Source of the DNA: Thermomonas alba
GTDB taxonomy: Bacteria; Pseudomonadota; Gammaproteobacteria; Xanthomonadales; Xanthomonadaceae
NCBI RefSeq assembly: GCF_022419205.1
Contig: NZ_JAJOZU010000003.1
Coordinates: 361,864 to 425,863, forward strand
Reading direction: 5' to 3'
DNA: 64,000 bases
Made by a program: the position numbers and the translations under genes. Position 1 is the stretch's first letter. Every line of letters starts with the position of its first letter. This document shows positions 1-7,580 of the stretch, one piece after another. Under the pieces are notes generated by a model. The model saw only the letters and a program-made list of their open reading frames with translations, was not told where the DNA came from and did not search any database.

Positions 1-232
1 CGTACTCCAATGCTTGAGACCGGATGGCCGGCCGGAAGGATACCGCCTGCGGGCGACCCGCGAAGGTCACAGCTGTCACCCCGCAGGCATGACGCAGGCA
101 GCAAACGGCAACCGGGCCAACGGGCGGCCAGCGCGGGCGGCCGGCGTGGCGCACTGCGAGTGATCGTGCAGGCACGCGCCTCTCTTGCGGTCGCCGGGCT
201 TGACTGCGAGTGAGAGCAGGCGGCGATCGCGG
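1..232. other. left-edge stretch without a recognised gene
   Basis: No gene is recognised here. The reading frame of the first part of the neighbouring DUF6671 gene stays open on the minus strand right through to the window edge, but it is out of frame with the conserved C-terminal half and I read it as a by-product of high GC. No RNA gene or clear terminator was seen. Confidence 0.4.
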
Positions 233-857
233 TCAGGGATTGCAGCGGTCGCAGTGGGCGGGGTCGGCCAGCATCCGCCGTACCGGGCGCATCGCTTCGT
301 GGCCGCAGTAGCGGCATTGCTGGCGATGGCCGCGTGCCTGCGCGGTCGGGGCCAGGCACCAGGCGCAGGGCAGCCCGCGCACCGGCTCGCCGGGGACGAA
401 GCCGGGCTGGCCGCAGGCCGGGCAGCGGCTGCGCCAGGCGCGCACCAGGGCGAGGCTGGCGCGCGCGATCCGGCGCATCCGGCGCGGGGGCGCCGTGCCA
501 GCCGGCCAGCTCCAGGCCGCTGTCGCGATCGACCAGCAGTACCAGTTCCAGTCCCATGCTGACGAATGGCAGCTCGGGGTGCGGGCCGAAGCTGCCTTCG
601 CTGGCCAGGCCGACGTTCGCCTCGGGCATCAGTGCAAAGCCGGCGGCGATCTTGGCGCGCGCCGCCTCCAGCGCGCTGCCGGTGCGCGCGATCTCGCGGC
701 TGAAGGTGCCGAAGCGGTCGCTGTCGAAGCCCTGGGGGACCTGCACCTTCAGGCCAAGGAAGCGGCCCAGCAACGGGGCGATCACTCGTTCCTTGTGGTG
801 CATGGTGGCCAGCACGGCGGTGCGTCCGGCCAGTGCGTCCAGGGGCGGTGCGTGCAT
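233..857 (-). pseudogene. DUF6671-family zinc-ribbon protein, split by a frameshift
   Basis: The protein starts at 857 (MHAPPLDALAGRT...) and reads a conserved N-terminal half (TAVLATMHHKERVIAPLLG, then QGFDSDRFGTFSREIARTG, ending near LAGWHGAP). The C-terminal half lies in a different frame (478 to 233) and carries cysteine pairs of a double zinc ribbon (CPACG, CAWC, CRYCGHE, CDRC). The frames can be joined by removing one C from the five-C run near 485-489, which gives WHGAPRRMRRIAR. This is either a real frameshift or a homopolymer sequencing error. The start lies 12 bases after the stop of the sua5-like gene on the same strand, so it is probably the last gene of an icd-sua5-DUF6671 unit. 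The biochemical function of DUF6671 is unknown to me. Confidence 0.65.
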
Positions 858-869
858 GTCGGTGGCCGT

Positions 870-1910
870 TCAGGACGTGGGCACGCTGCCCTGTCCGGCG
901 GCGCGCAGCAGGCGGTCGCGTAGGGCTTCGGCGGGGCCGTCGCCGTCCGGCAGTTCGGCCACGATGACCTCGGCGCCGCGGTCGTCCGCTTCGCGCAGCA
1001 GTGCGTACAGCCGCTGCATGCGCAGCGCCGGGGTATGCCCGGCATCCAGCCAGACCAGCCTCGGATGCGCCGCCGCCGGCGGCGTGGCTGACAGCTGCAC
1101 GGTGCGCAGGCCGCGCGCCAGGCATTCGTCCACCCGTGCCTGCAGCGTGGCCGCTGGGGCGCACAGCACCTGCGCGCGCGGGCTGTAGTGGCGCTTCATC
1201 AGTCCGGGGCTGCGGGTGCCGGCGGCCGGCTGCAGATCGACCGCACGCTGCAGGCAGGCGGCGATTTCGGCGGCGGAGATCCGCCCGGGGCGCAGGATGC
1301 GCGGGGTGTCGGTGCTGACGTCCACGATGGTCGATTCGATCCCGACCGTGCACGGCCCGCCGTCCAGCACCAGCGGCAGGGCGTCGCCGAACTCGGCGCG
1401 CACGTGCGCGGCAGTGGTGGGGCTGACGTGCAGGTGGCGATTGGCCGAGGGCGCGGCCAGCCCGCGCCCGAAGCGACGCAGCAGGGCCAGCGCCAGCGGA
1501 TGCGCCGGCATCCGCAGGGCCACGGTGTCCAGCCCGCCGGTGACCACGCGCGGCACGTCCGCACGTGCCGGCAGGACCAAGGTCAGCGGGCCGGGCCAGA
1601 ACGCGCGCGCCAGCGCCAGCGCGGCGGGTGGCACGGCGGCCGCCCAGGCGTGCAGCTCCTCCAAGGTACCGATGTGCACGATCAGCGGGTGGTCGGCGGG
1701 GCGCTGCTTGAGCGCGAAGATGGCGCGCACGGCCTCGGGATTGCGGGCGTCGGCGGCCAGGCCGTAGACGGTTTCGGTGGGCAGGCCGACCAGCCGGCCC
1801 TGGGCGAGCAGGGCGGCGGCGGCGGTGATCCCGGCATCGGCATCGCTGCCGGGATCAAAGGCGGGCAGGGGGGATTCCATGCCCGCTATGGTGCCATCGG
1901 CCGGGCTCAT
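870..1910 (-). CDS. threonylcarbamoyl-AMP synthase (Sua5/YrdC/YwlC family)
   Basis: Makes threonylcarbamoyl-AMP from threonine, bicarbonate and ATP for the t6A modification at position 37 of ANN-decoding tRNAs. The N-terminal YrdC domain is clear: GLPTETVYGLAADA, the KQRPADHPL nucleotide/substrate motif, and LAAPSANRHLHVSPT. After it a linker (RPGRIS...SPGLMKRHYSPRAQV) and a Sua5-type C-terminal domain make a protein of 346 residues, the long Sua5 form rather than the short TsaC form. The ATG at 1910 overlaps the stop of the upstream isocitrate dehydrogenase gene as ATGA, so I chose it over the internal Met at 1880 (MESPLPAF). Translational coupling is likely. Substrate assignment rests on family knowledge. 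Confidence 0.88.
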   Translation of the reverse strand: MSPADGTIAGMESPLPAFDPGSDADAGITAAAALLAQGRLVGLPTETVYGLAADARNPEAVRAIFALKQRPADHPLIVHIGTLEELHAWAAAVPPAALALARAFWPGPLTLVLPARADVPRVVTGGLDTVALRMPAHPLALALLRRFGRGLAAPSANRHLHVSPTTAAHVRAEFGDALPLVLDGGPCTVGIESTIVDVSTDTPRILRPGRISAAEIAACLQRAVDLQPAAGTRSPGLMKRHYSPRAQVLCAPAATLQARVDECLARGLRTVQLSATPPAAAHPRLVWLDAGHTPALRMQRLYALLREADDRGAEVIVAELPDGDGPAEALRDRLLRAAGQGSVPTS

Positions 1911-3400
1911 TCGCCCTGCGCGACCGAGTACCCGGGCTGGCCGTCGAAGCGGTACAGGTTCTCGGTCTTGATCGCCGGCAGGCCGTGCTCGACCAGCCGC
2001 ATCAGCAGTTCCGGCACCTGGCGCGGGGCCAGCTGGCCGTCCACCGCCTTGATCCGGCAGCGCCAGTGGTCGGTGCAGAAGGTGTCGGGGTGGCCCTCCG
2101 GCCAGACCTTCACCCCGCGGTTGGTGATCACCGCCAGCCGCAGACCGTCCGGAAGCGCCGCCTGCAGGCGGGTGGCCAGCGCGTCCGGCGCGCGTCCGGC
2201 CTCGTCCCAGTCGAGGAACACGTCCACGCCTTCCAGCTGCTTCTCCTGGCGCTTGCGCGGGGCGGCGTCCTGCGGCTGGCGCAGGGCCACCGGCGGGGCC
2301 TGTCGGTAGTCCACGGTCGGCAGGTGCTGCGGTGTCTGCCCCAGTCGTTCGATCACCGCATGGGCGAACTCGCGGGTGCCCAGGCAGCGCCGGCTGGTGC
2401 GCTCGTTGAACAGGTCGCGGGTGTGCTGGCCGTCTTCCAGCGTGCGTAGCCAGGCGTTGTGGATGGCGCGCGCGGCGTCCACCTCGCCGATGTGCAGCAG
2501 CATCTGCACCGCGGCCAGCAGCAGACCGGACGGGTTGGCGATGTTCTTGCCGGCGATGTCCGGCGCCGAGCCGTGCACCGCCTCGAACATCGCGCCGTGC
2601 AGGCCGATGTTGGCCGACGGCGCCAGCCCGATCGAGCCGGCCACCTCGGCGGCGATGTCGGACAGGATGTCGCCGTACAGGTTGGGGGTGACCACCACGT
2701 CGTAGTCGCGCGGGCGTGAAGCCATGCGCGCGGCGCCGATGTCGATGATGCGGTGCTCGGCCTCCAGCTGCGGGTACTCCGCGGCGATCTCGTCGAACAC
2801 GCGGTGGAACAGCCCGTCCGTGAGCTTCATGATGTTGTCCTTGGTCATGCAGGTGACCTTGCGCCGGCCGTGCGCCAGCGCGTATTCGAAGGCGTAGCGG
2901 ATGACGCGCTCGCTGCCAGGGCGGGTGATCAGCTTCAAGCACTGGGTCACTTCGTCGGTCTGGCGGTGCTCAATGCCGCCGTAGGTGTCCTCCTCGTTCT
3001 CGCGCACGATCACCACGTCCATGCCCGGGTGCAGCGAGTCCACGTAGGGGTGATAGGCCACGCACGGACGCACGTTGGCGAACAGCCCCAGGGTCTTGCG
3101 CAGGGTCACGTTGATGCTCTTGTAACCACCGCCCTGTGGGGTGGTCATCGGGCTCTTCAGCAGCACTGGATGCTCGGCCAGGATGTCCCAGGTCTGTGGG
3201 AGAATCCCGTTCATATGGCCGCTGCGATAGGCCGCTTCGCCCATCGTCACCGGCTGCAGCTGCAGGTTGGGGGCGGCGTGGCGCAGGACGTGCAGCACGG
3301 CGTCCATGATCTCGGGGCCGATGCCGTCGCCGTGGGCCACGGCAATGGTGCGGGTGGCGGCGTCGGTGGCGGTGCGGGTAGGTGACAGCTGGGCGTTCAT
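1907..3400 (-). CDS. icd: isocitrate dehydrogenase, long (Thermus-like) type
   Basis: Oxidative decarboxylation of isocitrate to 2-oxoglutarate in the TCA cycle. The 497-residue protein has an isocitrate/isopropylmalate dehydrogenase core: AHGDGIGPEI near the N terminus, the substrate-binding region around YKSINVTLRKTLGLFANVRP, VIVRENEEDTYGGIEH, the NLYGDILSD metal-binding motif and the EAVHGSAPDIAGKNIANPSG nucleotide-binding loop. About 140 extra C-terminal residues (from roughly 355, with FLDWDEAGRAPDALA) form the extension known from Thermus-type NADP-IDH of similar length and absent from the usual 335-420 residue enzymes. A strong ribosome binding site (aaaggagaac) precedes the ATG. A winged-helix gene is transcribed divergently only about 20 bases away and may regulate it. 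Cofactor preference (NADP or NAD) was not decided from sequence. Confidence 0.9.
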   Translation of the reverse strand: MNAQLSPTRTATDAATRTIAVAHGDGIGPEIMDAVLHVLRHAAPNLQLQPVTMGEAAYRSGHMNGILPQTWDILAEHPVLLKSPMTTPQGGGYKSINVTLRKTLGLFANVRPCVAYHPYVDSLHPGMDVVIVRENEEDTYGGIEHRQTDEVTQCLKLITRPGSERVIRYAFEYALAHGRRKVTCMTKDNIMKLTDGLFHRVFDEIAAEYPQLEAEHRIIDIGAARMASRPRDYDVVVTPNLYGDILSDIAAEVAGSIGLAPSANIGLHGAMFEAVHGSAPDIAGKNIANPSGLLLAAVQMLLHIGEVDAARAIHNAWLRTLEDGQHTRDLFNERTSRRCLGTREFAHAVIERLGQTPQHLPTVDYRQAPPVALRQPQDAAPRKRQEKQLEGVDVFLDWDEAGRAPDALATRLQAALPDGLRLAVITNRGVKVWPEGHPDTFCTDHWRCRIKAVDGQLAPRQVPELLMRLVEHGLPAIKTENLYRFDGQPGYSVAQGE

Positions 3401-3419
3401 GCGTTCTCCTTTTCACGTC

Positions 3420-3800
3420 ATGAAAAACACGAAACATATGTCGCATATTAAGAAGCGATCCCGCCCCGCTGTCAAGCAGGCGGCCTCCACCCGCGCGCCG
3501 GTCGCGGATGCGCCGTTGGCCCTGCCCGATTGGACCTACTTCAGCAACCACGGCCACGTGCTGTTCTGCCTGGCGCGCCAGCCCGACATGCTGCTGCGTG
3601 AGGTGGCGGCGAAAGTGGGCATCACCGAACGCGCGGTGCAGCGGATCGTGGCGGACCTCGAGGAGGCCGGTGCCCTGCGCCGTGAGCGCGACGGCCGCCG
3701 CAACCGCTACACCATCAATCCGAACACCCCGCTGCGCCATCACAACGAGGCGCATTGCACCGTGGGCATGCTGATCGACATCGTGGTGGGGCGGAAATGA
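3420..3800 (+). CDS. winged helix-turn-helix transcriptional regulator
   Basis: A 126-residue protein with a basic N-terminal tail (KKRSRPAVKQ) and a MarR/ArsR-like winged helix: FSNHGHVLFCLARQPDMLL, REVAAKVGITERAVQRIVAD as helix-turn-helix, then LEEAGALRRERDGRRNRYTI as the wing. No ligand-binding domain is attached. The start is uncertain: ATG 3420 (MKNTKHMSHIKK) or ATG 3438 (MSHIKKRSRP); neither has a good ribosome binding site, so a leaderless transcript is possible. It is divergent from icd with almost no spacer, so the two promoters must overlap with the ends of the genes and autoregulation plus icd control is a reasonable inference. The target is not known. Confidence 0.75.
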   Translation: MKNTKHMSHIKKRSRPAVKQAASTRAPVADAPLALPDWTYFSNHGHVLFCLARQPDMLLREVAAKVGITERAVQRIVADLEEAGALRRERDGRRNRYTINPNTPLRHHNEAHCTVGMLIDIVVGRK

Positions 3801-3885
3801 GGGGATGCGCGGGGTTGATTCTGGTGGTTCGCGCGCGCCGCGGCGGCAGCTTCCGTACCTATCCATGACACGCCAGGACCAGACG

Positions 3886-4404
3886 ATGCGCACGCTCAGG
3901 CTGCACCCGTGGTTATGGTCAGGCGCGGCGGCGTTGCTGTTGCTGCCAGCGCTGGCGATGCGGTTCTATCCGCAGGCCGGAGTGGCATGGACGGCGCTGG
4001 ATTTCGTGGCGATGGGCGTGCTGCTGGCGGCGGCCTGCGGCGCGCTGGAACTCGGCCTGCGCCGGGGGCGCGCGCTGGCCTACCGCGCGGGATTCGCGCT
4101 GGCGGTCGGCGCCGCGCTGCTGACGGCGTGGGTGAACCTCGCGGTCGGCATGCTCGGGCGTGCGGGCGATCCCGCCAATGCCCTGTTCATTGTGGTGCTG
4201 GCAGTGGCGGTACTGGGCAGCGCGCGGGCGCGCCTGCGCGCGCCGGGCATGGCCCGGGCCATGGCCGCGGCCGCGTTGATGCAGCTGGCCACGGCGGGCA
4301 TTGCGGTGGGCATGGGGCGGTTCGCGCCGGTCGAACTGGTGCTGACCGCCTGTTTCGCGCTGCCGTGGGCGTTGGCGGCGGTGCTGTTCCGCAAGGCGGG
4401 CTGA
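3886..4404 (+). CDS. small integral membrane protein, unknown function
   Basis: A 172-residue, very hydrophobic protein with four or five predicted membrane segments: LWSGAAALLLLPALAM, AWTALDFVAMGVLLAAACGA, AGFALAVGAALLTAWVNLAV, ANALFIVVLAVAVLGS and the C-terminal VELVLTACFALPWALAAVLF. The start at 3886 (MRTLRLHPW) has an aggacc sequence at ribosome-binding distance; an in-frame ATG at 3865 is the alternative. It resembles small uncharacterised membrane proteins annotated only as hypothetical in related bacteria. Monocistronic or co-transcribed with the winged-helix gene 85 bases upstream. Confidence 0.6.
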   Translation: MRTLRLHPWLWSGAAALLLLPALAMRFYPQAGVAWTALDFVAMGVLLAAACGALELGLRRGRALAYRAGFALAVGAALLTAWVNLAVGMLGRAGDPANALFIVVLAVAVLGSARARLRAPGMARAMAAAALMQLATAGIAVGMGRFAPVELVLTACFALPWALAAVLFRKAG

Positions 4405-4430
4405 CGATCGCCTGCGTGCCGTCCTGGGAT

Positions 4431-4697
4431 TCAGACGCCCGGTTTGCGCAGGTGCACGCGCGGGCCGGGTGCGGAAGGCGCGCTGGTCGCGGCGTCCTCC
4501 GGCAGGCCGATGCGTTGCAGGGCGCGGGTGGTGCCGAGGACTTCGATGGTGCCGCCGGCCTTGCGGAAGGCGTCCAGGTGTTCGGCGATGCGTTCATGGG
4601 TCAGCGCGGCATTGCGCTCTGCCTGTTTGCGGGCCTGGAACAATGGACTGGTGCGATTGCCGGGTGCTGGCGGCTGGGTGGACTTGGTGCGTGCCAT
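4431..4697 (-). CDS. small conserved hypothetical protein
   Basis: An 88-residue protein starting MARTKSTQPPAPGNRTS and continuing with a charged helical region (QARKQAERNAALTHERIAEHLDAFRKAGG) followed by TIEVLGTTRALQRIGLPED. The ATG at 4697 is preceded by a strong aggaggc ribosome binding site, which supports it as a real gene. The helical region plus short beta segment could be a nucleic-acid-binding or adaptor protein, but no family is recognised. It faces the membrane protein gene convergently with a gap of 26 bases. Confidence 0.6.
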   Translation of the reverse strand: MARTKSTQPPAPGNRTSPLFQARKQAERNAALTHERIAEHLDAFRKAGGTIEVLGTTRALQRIGLPEDAATSAPSAPGPRVHLRKPGV

Positions 4698-5054
4698 GAC
4701 GCCTCCTGTGGCGGGCACGCAAAGGTGCCGGGTGGGCCGCCGGGTGCTTGCGCGGCGGGATTGCGGCGACCGGAATGCCGATCGGACGAGTGGACAAAGA
4801 GGTGCGTAAGCGCTGGCTGCCCTGCCCATGGAGCGCGTCGTGCGCAAGGATGCGCAAGTAAAAGCGCGCACGACTGTGAAACCTACCCTGCACACTACGC
4901 CAATGCGGAACGGAGCGCCACTCGCGTTGGCTGGATGGCGTGTAGCACCGGAGAGGAAGGGGCAGGGTGCATTGGCCAAGCTGCAGCGGGCACATGCGAT
5001 GCAATGAAAGGGTGCCGGCATGTGCATTGGCGCTGCCTCACTTTCGGCGCGGCC
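4698..5054. other. intergenic region with a 9-bp inverted repeat
   Basis: A 357-base gap between two minus-strand genes. It should hold the promoter of the small gene ending at 4431. A 9-base inverted repeat, gtcgtgcgc at 4837-4845 and gcgcacgac at 4866-4874, is separated by 20 bases; it could be an operator or an RNA stem. No T-run follows it. No coding sequence is supported. Confidence 0.4.
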
Positions 5055-5891
5055 TCAGCGTTTGATGGCCAGCACCCCGTCCAGCGCCAGCTCGGCGCGG
5101 AAGCCGGCGGTCTCAAGCCGCCTGGCGACCTCCCGCGGCACGTCGCGGCCGGAGGTCAGTTTGTTGGGACTGCCGGTGTAGTGGAACAGCCGGCCGCCGC
5201 GCCGCAGCACCCGCGCCAGCTGCTGGTAGAACGCCAGCGAATACAGCTCGCCGGCGATGCCGAAGCGCGGCGGGTCGTGCAGGGCGGCGTCGAACGCCGC
5301 ATCCGGCAGGCCGGCGATCGCCTGGGTCACGTCTGCATGCGCCAGCCGCAGGCGGCCGCTGCTTTCGTCCGGATCCGGCGACCACGGGTTGAGCGCGCGC
5401 AGCCATAGCACGTCTTCGTTCTTCTCGAACGACTGGATCGCCGCCACGCCCGCGTCGAGGCAGCAGGCGGCGAAGTAGCCCAGCCCGCCGCAGGTATCCA
5501 GCACGCTCTTGCCCGCTGGCTGCACCAGCGCCACCTTGCGGCGCGCATCCATCAGCGGCGATTCCTTCGCGGTCGGCAGCATCTTGATGCCGTCGATCTC
5601 GAAGGTCGGCACGTCCCACTCGGTGGGCACCAGCTTGATCAGCTTGCCCGCGTAGCGCGATACCGGGGCGAACGCGTCGCCGTCCCACCAATACAGGGTG
5701 CGGTCCTTGAGCTTGCCTGGATAGGGATAACGCGCGCCGCGCCAGGTCCAATGATCGTCCGCGAGCATCACGGTGTCCTGATGGCGGCCGAGGTCCAGCG
5801 AGCCCTGCCACATGGCCTGGCCGGCAGCACGGGCCGCGAGCAGGGTCTCGCCCAGCGGGCGGGTGAGCAGGGGCGTGGCGATGCGCGGCAT
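5055..5891 (-). CDS. class I SAM-dependent methyltransferase, COG2521-like
   Basis: A 278-residue protein. Motif I is VLDTCGGLGYFAACCLDAG, with an acidic residue after the next strand (IQSFEKNED). Motif IV is ALHDPPRFGIAGELYS, followed by the post-motif ARVLRRGGRLFHYTGSPN. The HDPPRF ... GELYS ... GGRLFHYTG combination resembles a methyltransferase family best known from archaea (COG2521-like); the DPP signature suggests an amino-group or nucleic-acid base substrate, but this is inference. An N-terminal region of about 110 residues with PYPGKLKDRTLYWWDGDAF precedes the Rossmann fold. The start MPRIATPLLTRP at 5891 is preferred; an upstream in-frame Met gives MHAHMPRIA. It is divergent from the acyltransferase gene. 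Confidence 0.75.
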   Translation of the reverse strand: MPRIATPLLTRPLGETLLAARAAGQAMWQGSLDLGRHQDTVMLADDHWTWRGARYPYPGKLKDRTLYWWDGDAFAPVSRYAGKLIKLVPTEWDVPTFEIDGIKMLPTAKESPLMDARRKVALVQPAGKSVLDTCGGLGYFAACCLDAGVAAIQSFEKNEDVLWLRALNPWSPDPDESSGRLRLAHADVTQAIAGLPDAAFDAALHDPPRFGIAGELYSLAFYQQLARVLRRGGRLFHYTGSPNKLTSGRDVPREVARRLETAGFRAELALDGVLAIKR

Positions 5892-5970
5892 GTGCGCATG
5901 ATAGCGGCGGCCTGAAAGTACACCGGCGTTTCCGCGACAATGACGGGCCCATTTCGACTGCCCCGGTCCG

Positions 5971-6876
5971 ATGTCTTTCCTCCGCCTCGCCCTGGTGTTC
6001 CTGCTGATCACGCTCAGCACCGTGCTGCACGTGCTGCCGCTGCTGCTGGTGGCGCTGCTGAAGCTGGTGCTGCCGCTGCCGCGCCTGCAGCGTGCCTGCA
6101 ACCCGCTGCTGACCGGCATCGCGGAAAGCTGGATCGGGTTCAACAACCGGCTATGGGACGTGTTCACCCATACCCGCCTGGTGGTCACCGGCGAGACCGC
6201 GTTGCGGCACGACGGCCACTACCTGGTGCTGGCCAACCACCAGAGTTGGGTTGACATCCTGGTGCTGCAGAAGCTGTTCAACCGGCGCATCCCGCTGCTG
6301 CGCTTCTTCCTCAAGCGTCAGCTGTTCTGGGTGCCACTGCTTGGGGTCGCGTGGTGGGCGCTGGATTTTCCGTTCATGGGCCGCTACACGCCCAAGCAGA
6401 TCGCGCGCAATCCGGCGCTGGCCGGGCGCGACATCGCCGCCACCCGGCGCGCCTGCGAGAAGTTCCGCGCGATTCCGGTTTCGATCATGAACTTCGTCGA
6501 AGGCACCCGCTTCACCGCCGCCAAGCATGCCAAGCAGGGATCGCCATACCGGCACCTGCTCAAGCCGAAGTCGGGCGGCGTGGCCTTCGTGCTGGATGCG
6601 ATGGGGCAGGGGCTGCACGCGATCCTGGATGTCACTATCGCTTATCCGGCCGGGGTTCCCACCTTGGTCGATCTGATGATGGATCGGGTTCCAGAAGTCC
6701 GCGTGCGCGTGCGCCAGCATCCGATCCCGGCCGAGCTGGCAGGCGGCGATTACCAGAACGACCGCGCCTTCCGCGCGCGCTTCCAGCAGTGGATGAACGC
6801 GCTGTGGCAGCAGAAGGATGCCGACCTCGAGGCGCTGCTGGAAACGCCGCCAGCCACCGCTTGTTCAGACGGCTGA
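5971..6876 (+). CDS. 1-acylglycerol-3-phosphate O-acyltransferase-like protein (YihG type)
   Basis: A 301-residue PlsC-family acyltransferase, expected in the inner membrane in phospholipid synthesis or remodelling. The N terminus is a long hydrophobic anchor (FLRLALVFLLITLSTVLHVLP and LLLVALLKLVLPLP). The catalytic motif NHQSWVD fits NHxxxxD, and the acyl-acceptor motif appears as FVEGTRFTAAKH. The downstream part (LLKPKSGGVAFVLDAMGQGL) matches the YihG-like branch, which keeps membrane anchors and is larger than PlsC. No neighbour specifies the substrate, so an ornithine-lipid or lysophospholipid role cannot be excluded. Single gene, divergent from the methyltransferase. Confidence 0.82.
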   Translation: MSFLRLALVFLLITLSTVLHVLPLLLVALLKLVLPLPRLQRACNPLLTGIAESWIGFNNRLWDVFTHTRLVVTGETALRHDGHYLVLANHQSWVDILVLQKLFNRRIPLLRFFLKRQLFWVPLLGVAWWALDFPFMGRYTPKQIARNPALAGRDIAATRRACEKFRAIPVSIMNFVEGTRFTAAKHAKQGSPYRHLLKPKSGGVAFVLDAMGQGLHAILDVTIAYPAGVPTLVDLMMDRVPEVRVRVRQHPIPAELAGGDYQNDRAFRARFQQWMNALWQQKDADLEALLETPPATACSDG

Positions 6877-6930
6877 CACCGAGCGGGCTGATGCGCTAGC
6901 GTAGCGCCACCTTTTTCCGAGGAGTACGCC

Positions 6931-7470
6931 ATGTCCGCCCAGCCCCGTCCGCGCTACACCCCGCTCCAGCGGCACCTGCACTGGTGGATGGCGCTGCTGG
7001 TGGTGCTGGCCTACGTGTTGATCGAGCAGCGCGGACTGTTCCCGCGCGGCAGCGGCGGGCGCATGGCCATGATGCAGGGCCATTTCTGGGCCGGCATCAC
7101 CATTTTCCTGCTGGCGTTCTGGCGGATCGCCACCCGCCGCCGGCATGGCGCGCCGCCGGTGACTCCGGCGCTGGACGGGTTCACCGCGACCGCCTCCAGG
7201 CTGATGCACCTGGCGCTGTACGCCTTCTTCATCGTGATGCCGCTGCTGGGCATGGCCACCGCGTGGAGCGACGGCAAGGCGATCATGATCCCGTTCACCA
7301 GCGTCGCGCTGCCGGCCCTGCTGCCGGAGAACCGGCCGCTGGCGCATACGCTCGAGGACATCCACGGCACCATCGGCGACATCTTCTACTGGGTGATCGG
7401 CCTGCACGTACTGGCCGCGCTGTACCACCACTGGGTGCGTCGCGACGATACCCTCGAGCGGATGCTGTAG
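6931..7470 (+). CDS. cytochrome b561 family protein
   Basis: A 179-residue four-helix membrane b-type cytochrome of the CybB/YodB family, which passes electrons between quinol and other acceptors in the inner membrane. The first heme histidine lies in QRHLHWWMALLVVLAYVLI, the second in MMQGHFWAGITIFLLAF, the third in RLMHLALYAFFIVMPLLGM and the last in IHGTIGDIFYWVIGLHVLAALYHHW. The start at 6931 follows a cgaggag ribosome binding site. It faces the DUF885 gene convergently; the physiological electron donor is unknown. Confidence 0.87.
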   Translation: MSAQPRPRYTPLQRHLHWWMALLVVLAYVLIEQRGLFPRGSGGRMAMMQGHFWAGITIFLLAFWRIATRRRHGAPPVTPALDGFTATASRLMHLALYAFFIVMPLLGMATAWSDGKAIMIPFTSVALPALLPENRPLAHTLEDIHGTIGDIFYWVIGLHVLAALYHHWVRRDDTLERML

Positions 7471-7580
7471 CCGCCAGCGGCGCGTGGCGTCGGCTTGGAC
7501 GGCATCGGCGGCGTCGCGCCTATGTCACGGCTTCCAGTTTCCTGGAACAACCTCTTGAAGACCCACACCTAGCGGATCGG

